DNA of 64,000 bases from Gimesia maris (GCF_008298035.1 NZ_CP042910.1:310001-374000); one strand, 5' to 3'; shown: positions 36,801 through 46,831, numbered from the stretch's first letter. Numbers and translations: made by a program. Notes: a model not told the origin generated them from the sequence alone.

Positions 36801-38079
36801 GTTTCTTCTGGTTTTGAATATGACCTTTGTAGTTCCAGAGAGCCGCGCACTCCGGATGTGCTTCCAAACCCTGATCTATATGGTGGGTTGCTTCCTTGAC
36901 GCGCAATTGTGTTGAATAAAGTTCAATCAGTTTCAATCGGGACTGTAAGTGGTCGGGTTCCAGTGAAACGAGAGTCTCAAAATAACCAACGGCTGAACCG
37001 ATTTTCCTCTGCTGGTGGCGCACGCAGCCCATTCCAAACAGTGAGGCGGTATTCGTAGAGTCACTTTGATACAGACGCTGGAAGATATCGTAGGCCTGCT
37101 CAAAATCCCCAAGTGCCGCCAGCATGGATCCCAAGTGAAAGGCGGCACCGGGATGGTTGGGTTGTTTTTTGAGAACTGCCCGGTAAGTGAGCATGGCATC
37201 TGTAGTCTGCTTTGACTCTTCCAGGGCTTTTCCCAGGTGGAAACGGATCTCGCAATTGTCCGGAGAATGGTTCAGAGCGTCGTGAAAACATTTGATGGCA
37301 GTGTCGAAATCTTCCTGTCTGGTATACACGATGCCGAGGTTATTGAGGATTTCCCAGTTGCCAGGCTCCAGAATGGCTGCTTTTCGGAGGATGGAAATGG
37401 CAGTCTCGTATTTCTCTTTTGCCGAAAGAAAAACGGCATAATTTTTCATGGTATCGAGATGATCGGGAGCCAGTTGTAATGCACGCTGGTAAGCTGCATC
37501 GGCTGATTCCGTGTCCTCTGCTTTCGCCAGTGCATTCGCCAGATTAAACTGCGCGGTATGCAGATCTGGTGCCAGCCGGACGACCTGCTTACAGATTTCG
37601 ATGGCTTCTTCAACTTCATCTGTTTCCAGCAGCAGGTTCCCCAGGTTGATCAGAGCATCGGGATATCCCGGTTTAAGCTCCAGCGCTTTTCGATAAGCGT
37701 CTATCGCTCTTTGTTTTTCGCCAGAATTTGCCAGAGTAATCGCGAGGTTATAAATAAAAGCTGCGTTCCGGGGTTCCAGTTCAATCGCCCGTTCGTAATT
37801 CTGAATGGCATCCTGATACTTTCCCAGTCCTTTACACGCGGCACCGCGGTTGGAAAAGAACGAAGCGATCCCGTCGTTCCGGCAGATCGCCCGTGTAATG
37901 AAATCGATCGCTTTGTGATACTGCTTCAAATGCAGATAGACCACGCCCAGTAAATGCAGGGCATCGACCTGTCCGGGATCGTGTTGGAGAACTTCGCGAT
38001 ACAGCTCTTCTGCCAGAGGGAGATTACCCGCCTGATGCTGTTGAACCGCTGTTGCCAATAGTTCCTGAGGTGAAGGCAT
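33883..38079 (-). CDS. TPR - SPINDLY/OGT-type glycosyltransferase - sugar C-methyltransferase fusion
   Basis: A 1398-residue three-part protein. Residues 1-490 hold about a dozen TPRs (AIQNYERAIELEPRNAAFIY). Residues about 570-925 match the GT41 OGT/SPINDLY domain (KIRIGFISSLFYNHTIGSLM, WGHPITTGLKTIDYFISSK, FGGGNTSYQSMAIGTPVVTL). Residues about 975-1360 resemble a sugar C-methyltransferase: a four-Cys zinc site (CPACGY...CVDCGH), SAM loop VVEIGCGEGHLL, RHVFEHLMNP, and a C-terminal domain with AIWGGTGKAAAFIN and VIDSDMNKVGTFVPG. The Ser/Asn-rich stretch 925-970 is a linker. Between flagellin and fliD, it probably glycosylates flagellin Ser/Thr and C-methylates the sugar or its NDP form. The substrates are inferred. 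Confidence 0.9.
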   Translation of the reverse strand: MPSPQELLATAVQQHQAGNLPLAEELYREVLQHDPGQVDALHLLGVVYLHLKQYHKAIDFITRAICRNDGIASFFSNRGAACKGLGKYQDAIQNYERAIELEPRNAAFIYNLAITLANSGEKQRAIDAYRKALELKPGYPDALINLGNLLLETDEVEEAIEICKQVVRLAPDLHTAQFNLANALAKAEDTESADAAYQRALQLAPDHLDTMKNYAVFLSAKEKYETAISILRKAAILEPGNWEILNNLGIVYTRQEDFDTAIKCFHDALNHSPDNCEIRFHLGKALEESKQTTDAMLTYRAVLKKQPNHPGAAFHLGSMLAALGDFEQAYDIFQRLYQSDSTNTASLFGMGCVRHQQRKIGSAVGYFETLVSLEPDHLQSRLKLIELYSTQLRVKEATHHIDQGLEAHPECAALWNYKGHIQNQKKQFKKALKSFLRARKLDDGYLPVYCNLATVYQSMGMFQEAKQALEKAYELIPQPEYRLALASLFPPIPTSMDEIQEVRNTFVQKIEEMHDDGVQIDTSIKLTPGTFYLAYQGFNDRPIIERMTELFQLRNTLSWNPQEPTVARDGKIRIGFISSLFYNHTIGSLMKGIIQNFDRDKYHVITISPTKHTDDIAREIRHHSDEYVFLGIELQQASQVLQSLELDVLFYADIGMDPFIFSLATTRHAPIQCVTWGHPITTGLKTIDYFISSKLIEPEDAQEHYTEQLVQLDSLPSYYYRPALPDKIKNRAVFGLSDDEHVYACPQTLFKIHPEFDQILAGILQQDPKARIVMIRDQTSKWKDLLVTRFKKSFPDLVDRILFLRSLSTPDFLNLIYISDVLLDPLHFGGGNTSYQSMAIGTPVVTLPAKYMRGRGMLAIYNKMGLQDCVVSSIEEYINLACRIGSDEAFRDQLRLKILSKSHLVFEDVNTIRELETFFESALKHSESQQPVNQSSFSLNSSNISKEPSMDASLNQPGNADHIKILNSAMQNYTCPACGYHIAVQFYDGGLLPLTTLAWPQSCEEAQAMERLPHDFMRCVDCGHISNAAFDYAKVPYSDKPNLMFNKGAIWSEHLQNVCDLIAIRLPENPIVVEIGCGEGHLLRSLAKKIPWGKFIGFDPNAEIETEDGLIEARAMLFEPGRHLAELKPDLIISRHVFEHLMNPLGFAQEVAFAANVAECATSLFIEVPCIDGVLAAGRTVDFFYEHNSHFTTQSLERLLKRCATSVDLIETSYNDEVIYGIASFQPQSHQVELARQAIAFQEKALQSATQLAVQFDELTESGKRTAIWGGTGKAAAFINQHKLDKQRFPIVIDSDMNKVGTFVPGTGQEIFFRDKLVENPVDIILIATQWRAADIVLEIQRNQIHFETILIEYQGKLIDYFQDQHPYRSSKAETTVPRPQFLTQKTRQRESKELDLN

Positions 38080-38092
38080 GAGATCTTCTTTG

Positions 38093-38108
38093 AATCACGT
38101 TCGTGATT
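38093..38108. promoter_or_regulatory. Palindrome upstream of the glycosyltransferase fusion
   Basis: AATCACG-TT-CGTGATT is a perfect 7-bp inverted repeat with a 2-nt spacer, 13-28 bp upstream of the fusion's start codon. Its size fits an operator or short hairpin over the ribosome-binding site. Confidence 0.35.
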
Positions 38109-38302
38109 GAAAAAAATTCAATTGAGTACTGAGCAAAACTGTCTGATGCGGAATATCCGGCAGACTTTTTCGGTTATTCTGTTTGTATCGGCTGCGGTGG
38201 GGGTCTAGATAAGCAGTTTCTTTGGTACGCAGCAAATCAGTCGTAAAGGGGGGAATTCACCCCAGACTGGCTGTTAAAATGGGGGGAAATAAAAGCCTAA
38301 AT

Positions 38303-38338
38303 AAAAAAACACTACCCATCTTGTGATGGATAGTGTTT
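38303..38338 (-). terminator. Rho-independent terminator of the flagellin gene
   Basis: A 14-bp stem (38307-38320 with 38325-38338, one G-U pair in the RNA) and a 4-nt loop are followed on the minus strand by a T-run. It lies 46 bp past the flagellin stop and separates flagellin from the modification genes. Confidence 0.9.
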
Positions 38339-38383
38339 CAATAGTTTCAGTATTTCTCATTCAATGAATGAGGCCTTCGAGGA

Positions 38384-40192
38384 TTATCTCAAGAGACTCA
38401 ATACCTGTTGTGGGTTCTGGTTGGCAATCGAAAGAACCGAAATACCAGCCTGGTTCAGAATCTGGGCTTTCGTCAGATTCGCGGTTTCGACAGCGAAGTC
38501 GGTATCCACGATCTGGCTGCGTGCTTCAGAAATGTTTTCCAAGGCAACCCCCAGAGAAGAAACGTTGGTTTCGATCACGTTCTTCTGAATCGCACCCAGA
38601 CGACCGCGAAGAGTGGAAACACGGTTTACCGCTTCTTCGATGATATTCACCAGGTCAGAACCGGGAACCGAAGGACCAACATCCAGCAGACTCTTTCCAC
38701 CACCGGAACCGAGTTCGAACAGTTTACCGGAGACACCACCCAGACGGGCCGTATTGACCGCTTCAATTCCGATACCTACCTGACCAGCGGCTGACACGTC
38801 CTGTCCAATCTGGAACAGTGAACCACCGCCGGTAATGGTGATACTGGCAGTGTTGTCAACAGTGTTAGCGGCAGCTGTGAAGGAGAACGATGCATCCAAC
38901 TGTTGTGACCGCAGGTTCGCTGACAGACCGGAACCCTGGGCAACCTGACCGTTGATTCGAGCAACGATGTCCGAACCAATGTCTCGTTTCAGAGAATTCC
39001 CGTCGGTAATATTATCGACCGTGTCGAATGTACCTGACAGCACGTTGACGTCCACGAATTCATCAGCACCGTAGTTGTTGGCGCTGAAGGTCAGGTAGGC
39101 GTCTGTACCACCACTTAAAGCAGCAGCTGCGGCGGCATCGACAACCCCGGAACCATCACCTTCCACGGCTGATGAGACCAGAGAGTTGGTGTCTGCATTA
39201 CCGTCAAGTAACGCTTTGACTGATGTCGCAGTCGATGAAATATCACCGTTCGCAAGCGTTGCCAGACTGACCACAATCGTAATATCGGAGTTCGTATTAC
39301 TGAAAGTAATATTGGCAGCCGCACTGTTGGCAGAGGGGTCAACAAACGAAATTCGAATGTTTTGGCCTGTGTCGCCTAAGACACTGTCTGATGAACGAGC
39401 GTCGGTAAAAGTCAAATCGGAGTTGGCAGCAGTACTGTCAACCGTCAGATTGCTGGCAACCTTATTGGTTTTGCTCGCTGTCACACCGGTAATGTCGGTC
39501 ACGCCATTCACAGCATCCTTGACGTTGTCCAGCGTGCTGGAAGCACCCAGGAAGAGCACCTGTGAACCACTGGAACCACCTACTTCGATGGTGGTTGCCT
39601 CTGCCAGACCACCGTCGACAGCACTGTAATCCAGGCTGGCCTGAGTAGCCGCAGTGACGATAGTTGCGTCGAGTGTGATCGAACTGCTGCTACCAAATAC
39701 GGCTTCGTTGACCTGGAAGTCGGAGAGTTTCGCAGAGTCCGCTGCTGAAGACTGTGTACGGAACGCTTTACTTCCGTCAATCAGTTTGTCACCAGCGAAT
39801 GATGTATTGGCAGAAATTCGGTTGATCGCTGATAATGCGGTGTCGATCTGCAGCTGATTCGCTGCAATTTCGTCTTGAGACAAAGCACCTTCGTTCAAAC
39901 CTTCCTGGACCAGACCACGAACCTGGTTCAACAGGTTTGTCACTTCGCCCAGAGCCGAGTCAGCAGTTGCGATTACGTTGCTGGCACGGTTACTGTTTTT
40001 GATTGATTGTTCAATAGCAGATACCTGAGATCGCAGAGTTTCACTGGCGATCAGACCTGATGGATTGTCTTTACCCGAGTTGATTTTCAAACCGGTTGAC
40101 AGTCGTGTCAGCGAGGTATCCAGAAGATTTGTAGATTTGTTTAAACTACGCAGACCTCTCAGCGAGGCAACGTTAGTATTAATTCGTGTCAT
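38384..40192 (-). CDS. fliC: Flagellin
   Basis: A 602-residue flagellin. The conserved D0/D1 N-terminus (MTRINTNVASLRGLRSLNKS; GKDNPSGLIASETLRSQVSA) and C-terminus (LGVALENISEARSQIVDTDF; ISVLSIANQNPQQVLSLLR) form the filament core. The central 150-500 is rich in Ser, Thr, Ala and Asp and contains a flagellin_IN-like repeat (LDNVKDAVNGVTDITGVTAS); it would be surface-exposed and offers many O-glycosylation sites. It is secreted through the flagellar export apparatus. An AAGG lies 10 nt before the ATG. It is transcribed alone, ending at the 38303 terminator. Confidence 0.96.
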   Translation of the reverse strand: MTRINTNVASLRGLRSLNKSTNLLDTSLTRLSTGLKINSGKDNPSGLIASETLRSQVSAIEQSIKNSNRASNVIATADSALGEVTNLLNQVRGLVQEGLNEGALSQDEIAANQLQIDTALSAINRISANTSFAGDKLIDGSKAFRTQSSAADSAKLSDFQVNEAVFGSSSSITLDATIVTAATQASLDYSAVDGGLAEATTIEVGGSSGSQVLFLGASSTLDNVKDAVNGVTDITGVTASKTNKVASNLTVDSTAANSDLTFTDARSSDSVLGDTGQNIRISFVDPSANSAAANITFSNTNSDITIVVSLATLANGDISSTATSVKALLDGNADTNSLVSSAVEGDGSGVVDAAAAAALSGGTDAYLTFSANNYGADEFVDVNVLSGTFDTVDNITDGNSLKRDIGSDIVARINGQVAQGSGLSANLRSQQLDASFSFTAAANTVDNTASITITGGGSLFQIGQDVSAAGQVGIGIEAVNTARLGGVSGKLFELGSGGGKSLLDVGPSVPGSDLVNIIEEAVNRVSTLRGRLGAIQKNVIETNVSSLGVALENISEARSQIVDTDFAVETANLTKAQILNQAGISVLSIANQNPQQVLSLLR

Positions 40193-41776
40193 GGCAAACA
40201 GCCTTTCTCACTTGTAAATTGTGCTTCCCAAGGGATTAATGGGTTTTAGCTACTTATATGATTTAGGTTTCGAGTGATGCTGAAACCACCCGAAGACATT
40301 AGTTTCTGATCCTGTCAAATCCGATAAATGTGAAACAAAGCCATACATTCTGACAGGATTCCTCGAACTGATGTGGCTTATCTTTCCATAACAAAACCAT
40401 TCCAGATTCAGACGACATGGTAAATGTGCAGAGGGAAGCTGCGCATTCACGTTCATATTCTATCGGAATGTTACTTTAGGCAATCTGAGTGTCTTTGGTG
40501 TTTTTTTGAAAATAAACCGATCTCTCCGGTATCGCACACGGGAAAGGACGAGTTGTAACTATTATCCGTTCCTTCATCAAAAGTTCGGCTGTGACTCTAT
40601 TAGCGTGAGAGAGGAAAGTGGTGATCGTTTCATGCAAACGAATATTTATGTTAAATCGGGCTGCAGGATCGTTGCCGTTTGCCTAACTGGACCTCGCCTG
40701 TGTTGCTGGATGGATAGTCTTTGCCTAACCGTCAAACTCTGTCTTGAGGGAAATCACTCCTGTTATCACTGCACTTAGCGTCTGCTCAGTTTGCTGTATC
40801 TGCTTCCGACAGTTTGATATCGTGCATGGATAATCCCGGAAGAGGCGCTGGCAGACAGAATGTTTACGGATTCAATTATCGCACTGAAACACAGTCTGTT
40901 GATTGAAACTGATTGACGAAGGCAGTGATTCTTTTGCTTCGATCTTCTAAAATCATGTTTTCTATTCACAGAATTGAATTACCGAAGCCGGTTACCTTTG
41001 GTCTGGCTTTCCGGAAAAACTGGAAACGATTGATTCAAGAGGGGAGATATTCATTCGAGAACTGCGCAATGCACATTTACCAGGTCAACGAAATGATCCA
41101 TTAGTTACTTTGCAGGCAGTTTAAAACAGAGTCTCTGCCCCGGTGATTCATCAAAGAGTATCCTGGAGTCAGCGTGTGATTCACATTGGTGATGCAGGGC
41201 AATTCCAAGAGGTGTGAATGAACGGGGGTAATTCAATAGGAATCAGGGCATGCTGTAGAATACTTACAAAACGCATCACAATTAAGCATAGCGCCTCTCG
41301 ATCTATGATACCTGGTCCAGATGATTCTGGAGACGCGACAGTAAAACTGGATCCAGTCTGGAAATTGAAGAATCAACTGCCGTCTGAAATGCGCTTGATT
41401 GGCAGAAAAGCATCAGGTGCATTTTGTAACTGCTATTGCAGAGTTGTTGATTATGCGGGTTAATGATAATTGTTCTGATGAATGCTGGTCGTAACAAATG
41501 AACTTGGTCTTCTTGGACACTCATTCTTTTCATGCAAAAAGTCAACGCTTATTGCTCAAGATCACTGATCGGCAATGACGATCCATCTTTCATATCTTGC
41601 CAAAAGCGAACATGCCACAGCAGGTGGTTGAATAAGCAGACAAATGAAGTCTCTACAGTTGATGGAATAAATATTACAGATCATATTGCACCTGCGCTGA
41701 ACTGATTCACTTTCAAGAAGTATTGATCCTAAGAAGACCAAATTCACGAATCGCATACCTTAGGGAGCAGCAACGC
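40193..41776. other. Gene-poor region upstream of flagellin
   Basis: About 1.6 kb without a convincing gene. Short frames at 40506-40778, 40913-41104 and 41218-41463 lack ribosome-binding sites and coding character. It must hold the flagellin promoter; no clear sigma-28 or sigma-54 site reads toward flagellin. A CCGATAA at 40321-40327 faces the other way. Copy A of the 90-nt element lies at 41273-41360. Confidence 0.5.
41273..41360 (-). repeat. 90-nt element, copy A (orphan)
   Basis: On the minus strand it reads CAGACTG...GTTTTACTG, then GCGTCTCC, about 40 nt, GAGGCGCTAT and GTGATGCG. It aligns without gaps to copy B (61262-61349) over 88 nt at about 70 percent identity (counted by eye), and to copy C (61569-61658) with a small indel. 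The ATG at its end opens a frame of only about 32 codons, so no sigma factor gene follows. Confidence 0.65.
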
Positions 41777-42049
41777 ATGCCTTTGTGTCCCCAACACACT
41801 AGTCATCAGGTTAAGGAAGCCCACTCAAGATTAGGACGATCACTTGTAAAAATTCAAACAACCCGTCACGCCTCCACAGTCGCATCAGAGAATATCGCAA
41901 CCATGTTCCAGGACTGGGAACAAAAGTGGTCGCACCGTCGCGAATTGATCGCCAGTCGCATCGAGTTGATCGAGACACAGCTCGAGGCGCTTGAGCAGTC
42001 AGACCTGCCGATGCCACAGTTTACCATTTTTGATGATCCGGGAGAGTAG
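41777..42049 (+). CDS. Small hypothetical protein
   Basis: The start is ATG 41777 (MPLCPQHTSHQVKEAHSRLG) with GGGAG about 10 nt upstream. The 90-residue protein is mostly helical and charged, with a likely coiled coil near the end (RRELIASRIELIETQLEALE). No signal peptide and no recognised family. Its helical pattern and good ribosome-binding site favour a real gene in an otherwise empty stretch. Confidence 0.6.
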   Translation: MPLCPQHTSHQVKEAHSRLGRSLVKIQTTRHASTVASENIATMFQDWEQKWSHRRELIASRIELIETQLEALEQSDLPMPQFTIFDDPGE

Positions 42050-42154
42050 CGCCTGCCCGGCCTGGAACACTGTCGATGATGAAACCAACGCGGTCTCTGG
42101 ATCAGAGAGCGAAACAACAATACCTGACAAATAGTGAGACGAGTCTGTTTCAGG

Positions 42155-43300
42155 TCAGGACCGCTGTTGGTTGACTACTTTGCTGATTCGCAAAATGGCA
42201 GCATCAATTTCCTCTTTTGTATTGAGGAATGAGAGGCTTAATCGAACAGCAGAGCGATAGACGCGTTCCTCGCAGCCCATCGCCAGCAGCACGGGAGCCG
42301 GGTCTCGTGAACCGCTGGCACAGGCGCTGCCCAGTGAGCAGGAGATGCCCGCCAGGTCGAGTGAGATCAGCAGGGCTTCTCCGTCCAGGCCGGGAAACGA
42401 GATATTGAGGGTATTGGGAAGCCGATGCTGTCGATTGCCATTGATAACCGTTGGCGAGCAGAGTTCCTGCAATCCCTTCTGGAGACGATCTCTCAGCGCT
42501 GCCGTCTGGCTTGATCGTTGTTCCTGTTCTCGAACAGCAGTCGCCAATGCCTGCGCCATGCCAGCCGCCAGAGCCACCGGTTCGGTTCCCGCCCGTTTGC
42601 CTCGCTCCTGATGTCCTCCCGCGATTTGCGGCAGCAGGCGTGCGCCTTCTTTGACGATCAGGGCACCCACGCCCCGCGGGCCATGAAATTTGTGGGCAGC
42701 CAGACTGACGGCGGTGGCGCCTGAGTCATGAAAATGAAACGGAATCTTCCCGATGGCCTGTACGCAATCCAGGTGCAGGGGAATATGGTGTTTCTGACAG
42801 GCTTCCACGAGAGGTGCGATATCCTGGATCACGCCGGTCTCGTTATGAGCCAGGATGGCAGTGGCCAGTTGAACGTGTTCCCAGTTTTGTTCGAGAAGTC
42901 CTTCTGTCTGAATTCTGCCCCCGGCGTCCAGAGGCAGCTGAATCTGTTTCATTCCCCGTGGTGCCAGACGTCGAATGGTATTAAGGGTAGCGGGATGCTC
43001 GCCGGCCGGCAGGACAATCTCTCCGGGAGAACCAGACAAAAATCCCTGTATGGCCAGGTTGATCGATTCCGTACCGCCACTGGTAAAAATTACTTCCTGG
43101 GGATGGGCACCCAGGAGTGATGCCAGTTGTTCGCGGGCATCTTCAAGTACTCTGCGCGCCTGACGGCCATCTGCATGGGCGCTGCCGGGATTGGCATAGT
43201 GGGTTCGATACTGTTCTGCGACCAGGTCCACGACATCATCCAGGGGGCGTGTTGTGGAATTGTTATCCAGAAAGATCCGTTGTGAAGCTGGTATCGCCAT
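42155..43300 (-). CDS. Cysteine desulfurase (NifS/IscS family)
   Basis: A 381-residue PLP enzyme that removes sulfur from cysteine as enzyme-bound persulfide for Fe-S clusters or thiolation. Motifs: FLDNNSTTRPLDDVV at the start, FTSGGTESINLAIQG, AHNETGVIQDI, the PLP lysine in SLAAHKFHGPRGVGAL, GGHQERGKRAGTEPV, and the catalytic Cys in SLGSACASGSRDPAPV. Length is normal. No iscU or iscR is adjacent; the gene lies 45 bp after the MoxR gene on the same strand. Confidence 0.95.
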   Translation of the reverse strand: MAIPASQRIFLDNNSTTRPLDDVVDLVAEQYRTHYANPGSAHADGRQARRVLEDAREQLASLLGAHPQEVIFTSGGTESINLAIQGFLSGSPGEIVLPAGEHPATLNTIRRLAPRGMKQIQLPLDAGGRIQTEGLLEQNWEHVQLATAILAHNETGVIQDIAPLVEACQKHHIPLHLDCVQAIGKIPFHFHDSGATAVSLAAHKFHGPRGVGALIVKEGARLLPQIAGGHQERGKRAGTEPVALAAGMAQALATAVREQEQRSSQTAALRDRLQKGLQELCSPTVINGNRQHRLPNTLNISFPGLDGEALLISLDLAGISCSLGSACASGSRDPAPVLLAMGCEERVYRSAVRLSLSFLNTKEEIDAAILRISKVVNQQRS

Positions 43301-43345
43301 GACAGGTCAGTATTTCAAAGTCGGTAACCCCCGTGGGGAAAACCG

Positions 43346-44419
<1,074 letters not shown>

Positions 44420-44619
44420 AAACCCTGACTGCCTTTGCAACTAAAGACCAAACTACTCGAAACGCTTCTTATTGTTTATACTGGTCAGCAGAACCGAATG
44501 GAAGGGGCCATTTGCCGGGAGCGGAAATCCTGTCCGGGCTGGCTCTCTATCCTGTTCGTCAGTTAACATGTTTCAAGCTGATATTATCATCACTTCACCT
44601 CTAAAATGCGAGTCAGAAC

Positions 44620-45435
44620 GTGTCTCAGCCCCCAGTATCGTATCTTGTATTTGATGTGGAAGCGATCGCCGATGGAGATCTGATTTCCCGTGTTCGCTAT
44701 CCAGGGGAGGAATTATCCCCGGCAGACGCCCTGGCCCGTTATCAATCCGAACAGGTGGAAGCGACCGGCAGTGATTTTATACCGGCTACGTTTATGCTGC
44801 CGGTCTCGGTTGCGGTGGCCAAGCTTTCTGAAGATTATCGACTGCAGGACCTGACGGTACTCGATGCTCCCGATTTCCGGCCGCATATTATTACAAAGAA
44901 ATTCTGGCAGGGCTGGGTACACTATGGCCAGCCGACGTTCGTCACCTTTAATGGTCGTGGATACGATCTGCCGGTTCTGGAACTGGCCGCATATCGTTAT
45001 GGTATTTCATTACCGGAATGGTTCAATGTGAATGCCCGCAGTTTTGATCAGTCCCGTAACCGCTATAACACCGGCGCTCATCTCGATCTGATGGATCTGT
45101 TTTCCAATTTCGGTGCCGGCCGGGTCACGGGCGGTCTGAACCTGCTGGCTAATCTGATCGGCAAACCGGGTAAAACCGGTATCGATGGTTCGCAGGTGCA
45201 GTCGATGTATGATTCCGGCAAAGTGAATGAAATCAACGATTACTGCCGTTGTGATGTTCTGGATACCTATTTCGTGTTTCTTCGCTCCCGGGTTCTGGCG
45301 GGATTCCTCAGTATTGATACTGAGCAGGAGATCGTCACGGAAGCGTATCGGTACCTGGAGCGGGAAGCAAAATCCAACAAGGCGTATCAGCACTACCTTG
45401 AGCACTGGGGTGACTGGGAACCGCCGACCGAATAA
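44620..45435 (+). CDS. Predicted 3'-5' exonuclease, PolB-like (PF10108 type)
   Basis: A 271-residue protein with a GTG start at 44620. The DEDDy exonuclease motifs are visible: Exo [14 protein letters not shown], Exo [18 protein letters not shown] and Exo [19 protein letters not shown] (Tyr-x3-Asp). [14 protein letters not shown] between them is typical of this family. It probably degrades single-stranded DNA or RNA ends in the cytosol. It is divergent from the MoxR gene. Confidence 0.9.
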   Translation: MSQPPVSYLVFDVEAIADGDLISRVRYPGEELSPADALARYQSEQVEATGSDFIPATFMLPVSVAVAKLSEDYRLQDLTVLDAPDFRPHIITKKFWQGWVHYGQPTFVTFNGRGYDLPVLELAAYRYGISLPEWFNVNARSFDQSRNRYNTGAHLDLMDLFSNFGAGRVTGGLNLLANLIGKPGKTGIDGSQVQSMYDSGKVNEINDYCRCDVLDTYFVFLRSRVLAGFLSIDTEQEIVTEAYRYLEREAKSNKAYQHYLEHWGDWEPPTE

Positions 45436-45445
45436 GCTTCAGGCT

Positions 45446-46618
45446 TTACTCGGAATAATTAACGTCCATGCCTGACAGGAGAAACTGAATGACCTGCTGG
45501 TTTCTGGTCTCGCTGATTTTAACAGGCAGTGGCTGAGAGGTGTGGAATTCCAGTTCGACAGACTGCCAGCCTGATTGTGGCTGATCAGGGTGTGGCTTCA
45601 GTTTCAGTGTAATAAACTTTTCTGTCACCGGTCCCGGATCATCCGTTGATAATTCGATGGTAAACGATTCTACCTGGAATGTGCTCTGGTCAACGTTCAT
45701 TAACCACGAGGACAGATTTTGCATGGCAGACAGGTAGATGGCTCTGTTCGAGAGATTCATGTCGTTTTGAGAAATCTCAGTCTCCAGTGATTTGCGCTGC
45801 CTGTTCCGGGGGTAGAGAGTAATTCCGTTTCCGAGTTTGACAGAATCAATTCTGCGGGAGACTGAAACCCAGCGTTCTACCAGCTTTTCAATTTCCTGCA
45901 GTTCTGTTTTGTTCCGGTATCCAGTGCTGGTTTGAGAAAAAGAAATGCGTCGAATCGGATCTCTCATTCCCGGTTTTGGCGGAGTCATCTCTTGTGGAAA
46001 GATCGCTTTTGCGACGGTTTGTGAAACGAATTTCGGTTCCGGCTGTCCGGCAATGATGGCGGACTTGCGCACTTCTTTTAACGCGGTTAACTCGACCGCC
46101 GCAAACCCGGATTGTGATTTTGTCTTACCGGGTAGAAAAGTTAACGATTCCGGCAGCATGGATCGTGTATCGATCTGCAGTTCAAACGGACGGCACAGAT
46201 GCCGGGTTAAAAGATCTCTGGGGGCTCCCCTCAGGATGATCAGGGAGTCCGTTTTTCGGATCACCTGCCATTCATATTCGGTCAGTAAAGTCTGGACTGA
46301 AATGGGTTGCTGAAATTCGGAAATCAGCGTCAGTTCATGTCCGCTGAAGTAAGCCTGATTCTGCTTCTTGAATTTTTCGACAGTAGACTGGGGGCCGACG
46401 GGCGATAGAAAGCTGGAGGCAGCCGACCATTGTGACAATATTTGTCGCGGATCATTCAGCTTGTTCTCGACAGCAGCCTGGTCCGAGTTCCCCGTAGAGA
46501 CTTTTGTTTTGATCTGAGTGGCAGGAGGATTGTCCGCGGGAAGCGTAGTGGCAGCCAGCAAAGCCAGCAGTATTGAATTAAGAATCAGGAAAGGATGACG
46601 ACGCATCACAAAGCTCAC
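45446..46618 (-). CDS. Secreted protein, possible TIGR03009-like planctomycete domain
   Basis: A 390-residue protein with a signal peptide (FLILNSILLALLAATTLPA). The middle reads WQVIRKTDSLIILRGAPRDL, then FELQIDTRSMLPESLTFLPG, which recalls the TIGR03009 planctomycete domain and LolA-like folds; this is from memory and uncertain. The C-terminal half is rich in beta strands. It is convergent with the exonuclease gene (10-bp gap). Function unknown. Confidence 0.72.
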   Translation of the reverse strand: MSFVMRRHPFLILNSILLALLAATTLPADNPPATQIKTKVSTGNSDQAAVENKLNDPRQILSQWSAASSFLSPVGPQSTVEKFKKQNQAYFSGHELTLISEFQQPISVQTLLTEYEWQVIRKTDSLIILRGAPRDLLTRHLCRPFELQIDTRSMLPESLTFLPGKTKSQSGFAAVELTALKEVRKSAIIAGQPEPKFVSQTVAKAIFPQEMTPPKPGMRDPIRRISFSQTSTGYRNKTELQEIEKLVERWVSVSRRIDSVKLGNGITLYPRNRQRKSLETEISQNDMNLSNRAIYLSAMQNLSSWLMNVDQSTFQVESFTIELSTDDPGPVTEKFITLKLKPHPDQPQSGWQSVELEFHTSQPLPVKISETRNQQVIQFLLSGMDVNYSE

Positions 46619-46831
46619 TCTGAAATGGGGAGAAAAAACAGACCTCGCTCAAATACGGAATTTACCGATGAGAAGTCTGGATGAGGGGGATGGAAATGTA
46701 GCAGAAAGCAGATTTTGGGAAAACGGCAATCTACCGACAGATAAGCAGGAGAGATATCATCTGTCGTAAGTTTCTATTAAACTTATACCGAGCAGTGGTT
46801 TAGATCAAAGTCGGCGATTTCGGTCTGCAAA

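Noticed and set aside
40258-40330. Sigma-54 or sigma-28 promoter for flagellin
   Set aside because: The best GG/GC pair has a 9-nt instead of 10-nt interval, and the only CCGATAA (40321-40327) reads away from flagellin.
40506-41463. Three short plus-strand frames in the gene-poor region
   Set aside because: No ribosome-binding sites and no coherent domain or membrane pattern. The frame at 41218-41463 runs across repeat copy A, and the apparent peptide similarity to the region before 61689 is explained by the repeated DNA element.
46735-46766. 8-bp inverted repeat after the HEAT-TPR gene as a terminator
   Set aside because: It has a 16-nt loop, no T-run and lies 65 bp past the stop; may be chance.
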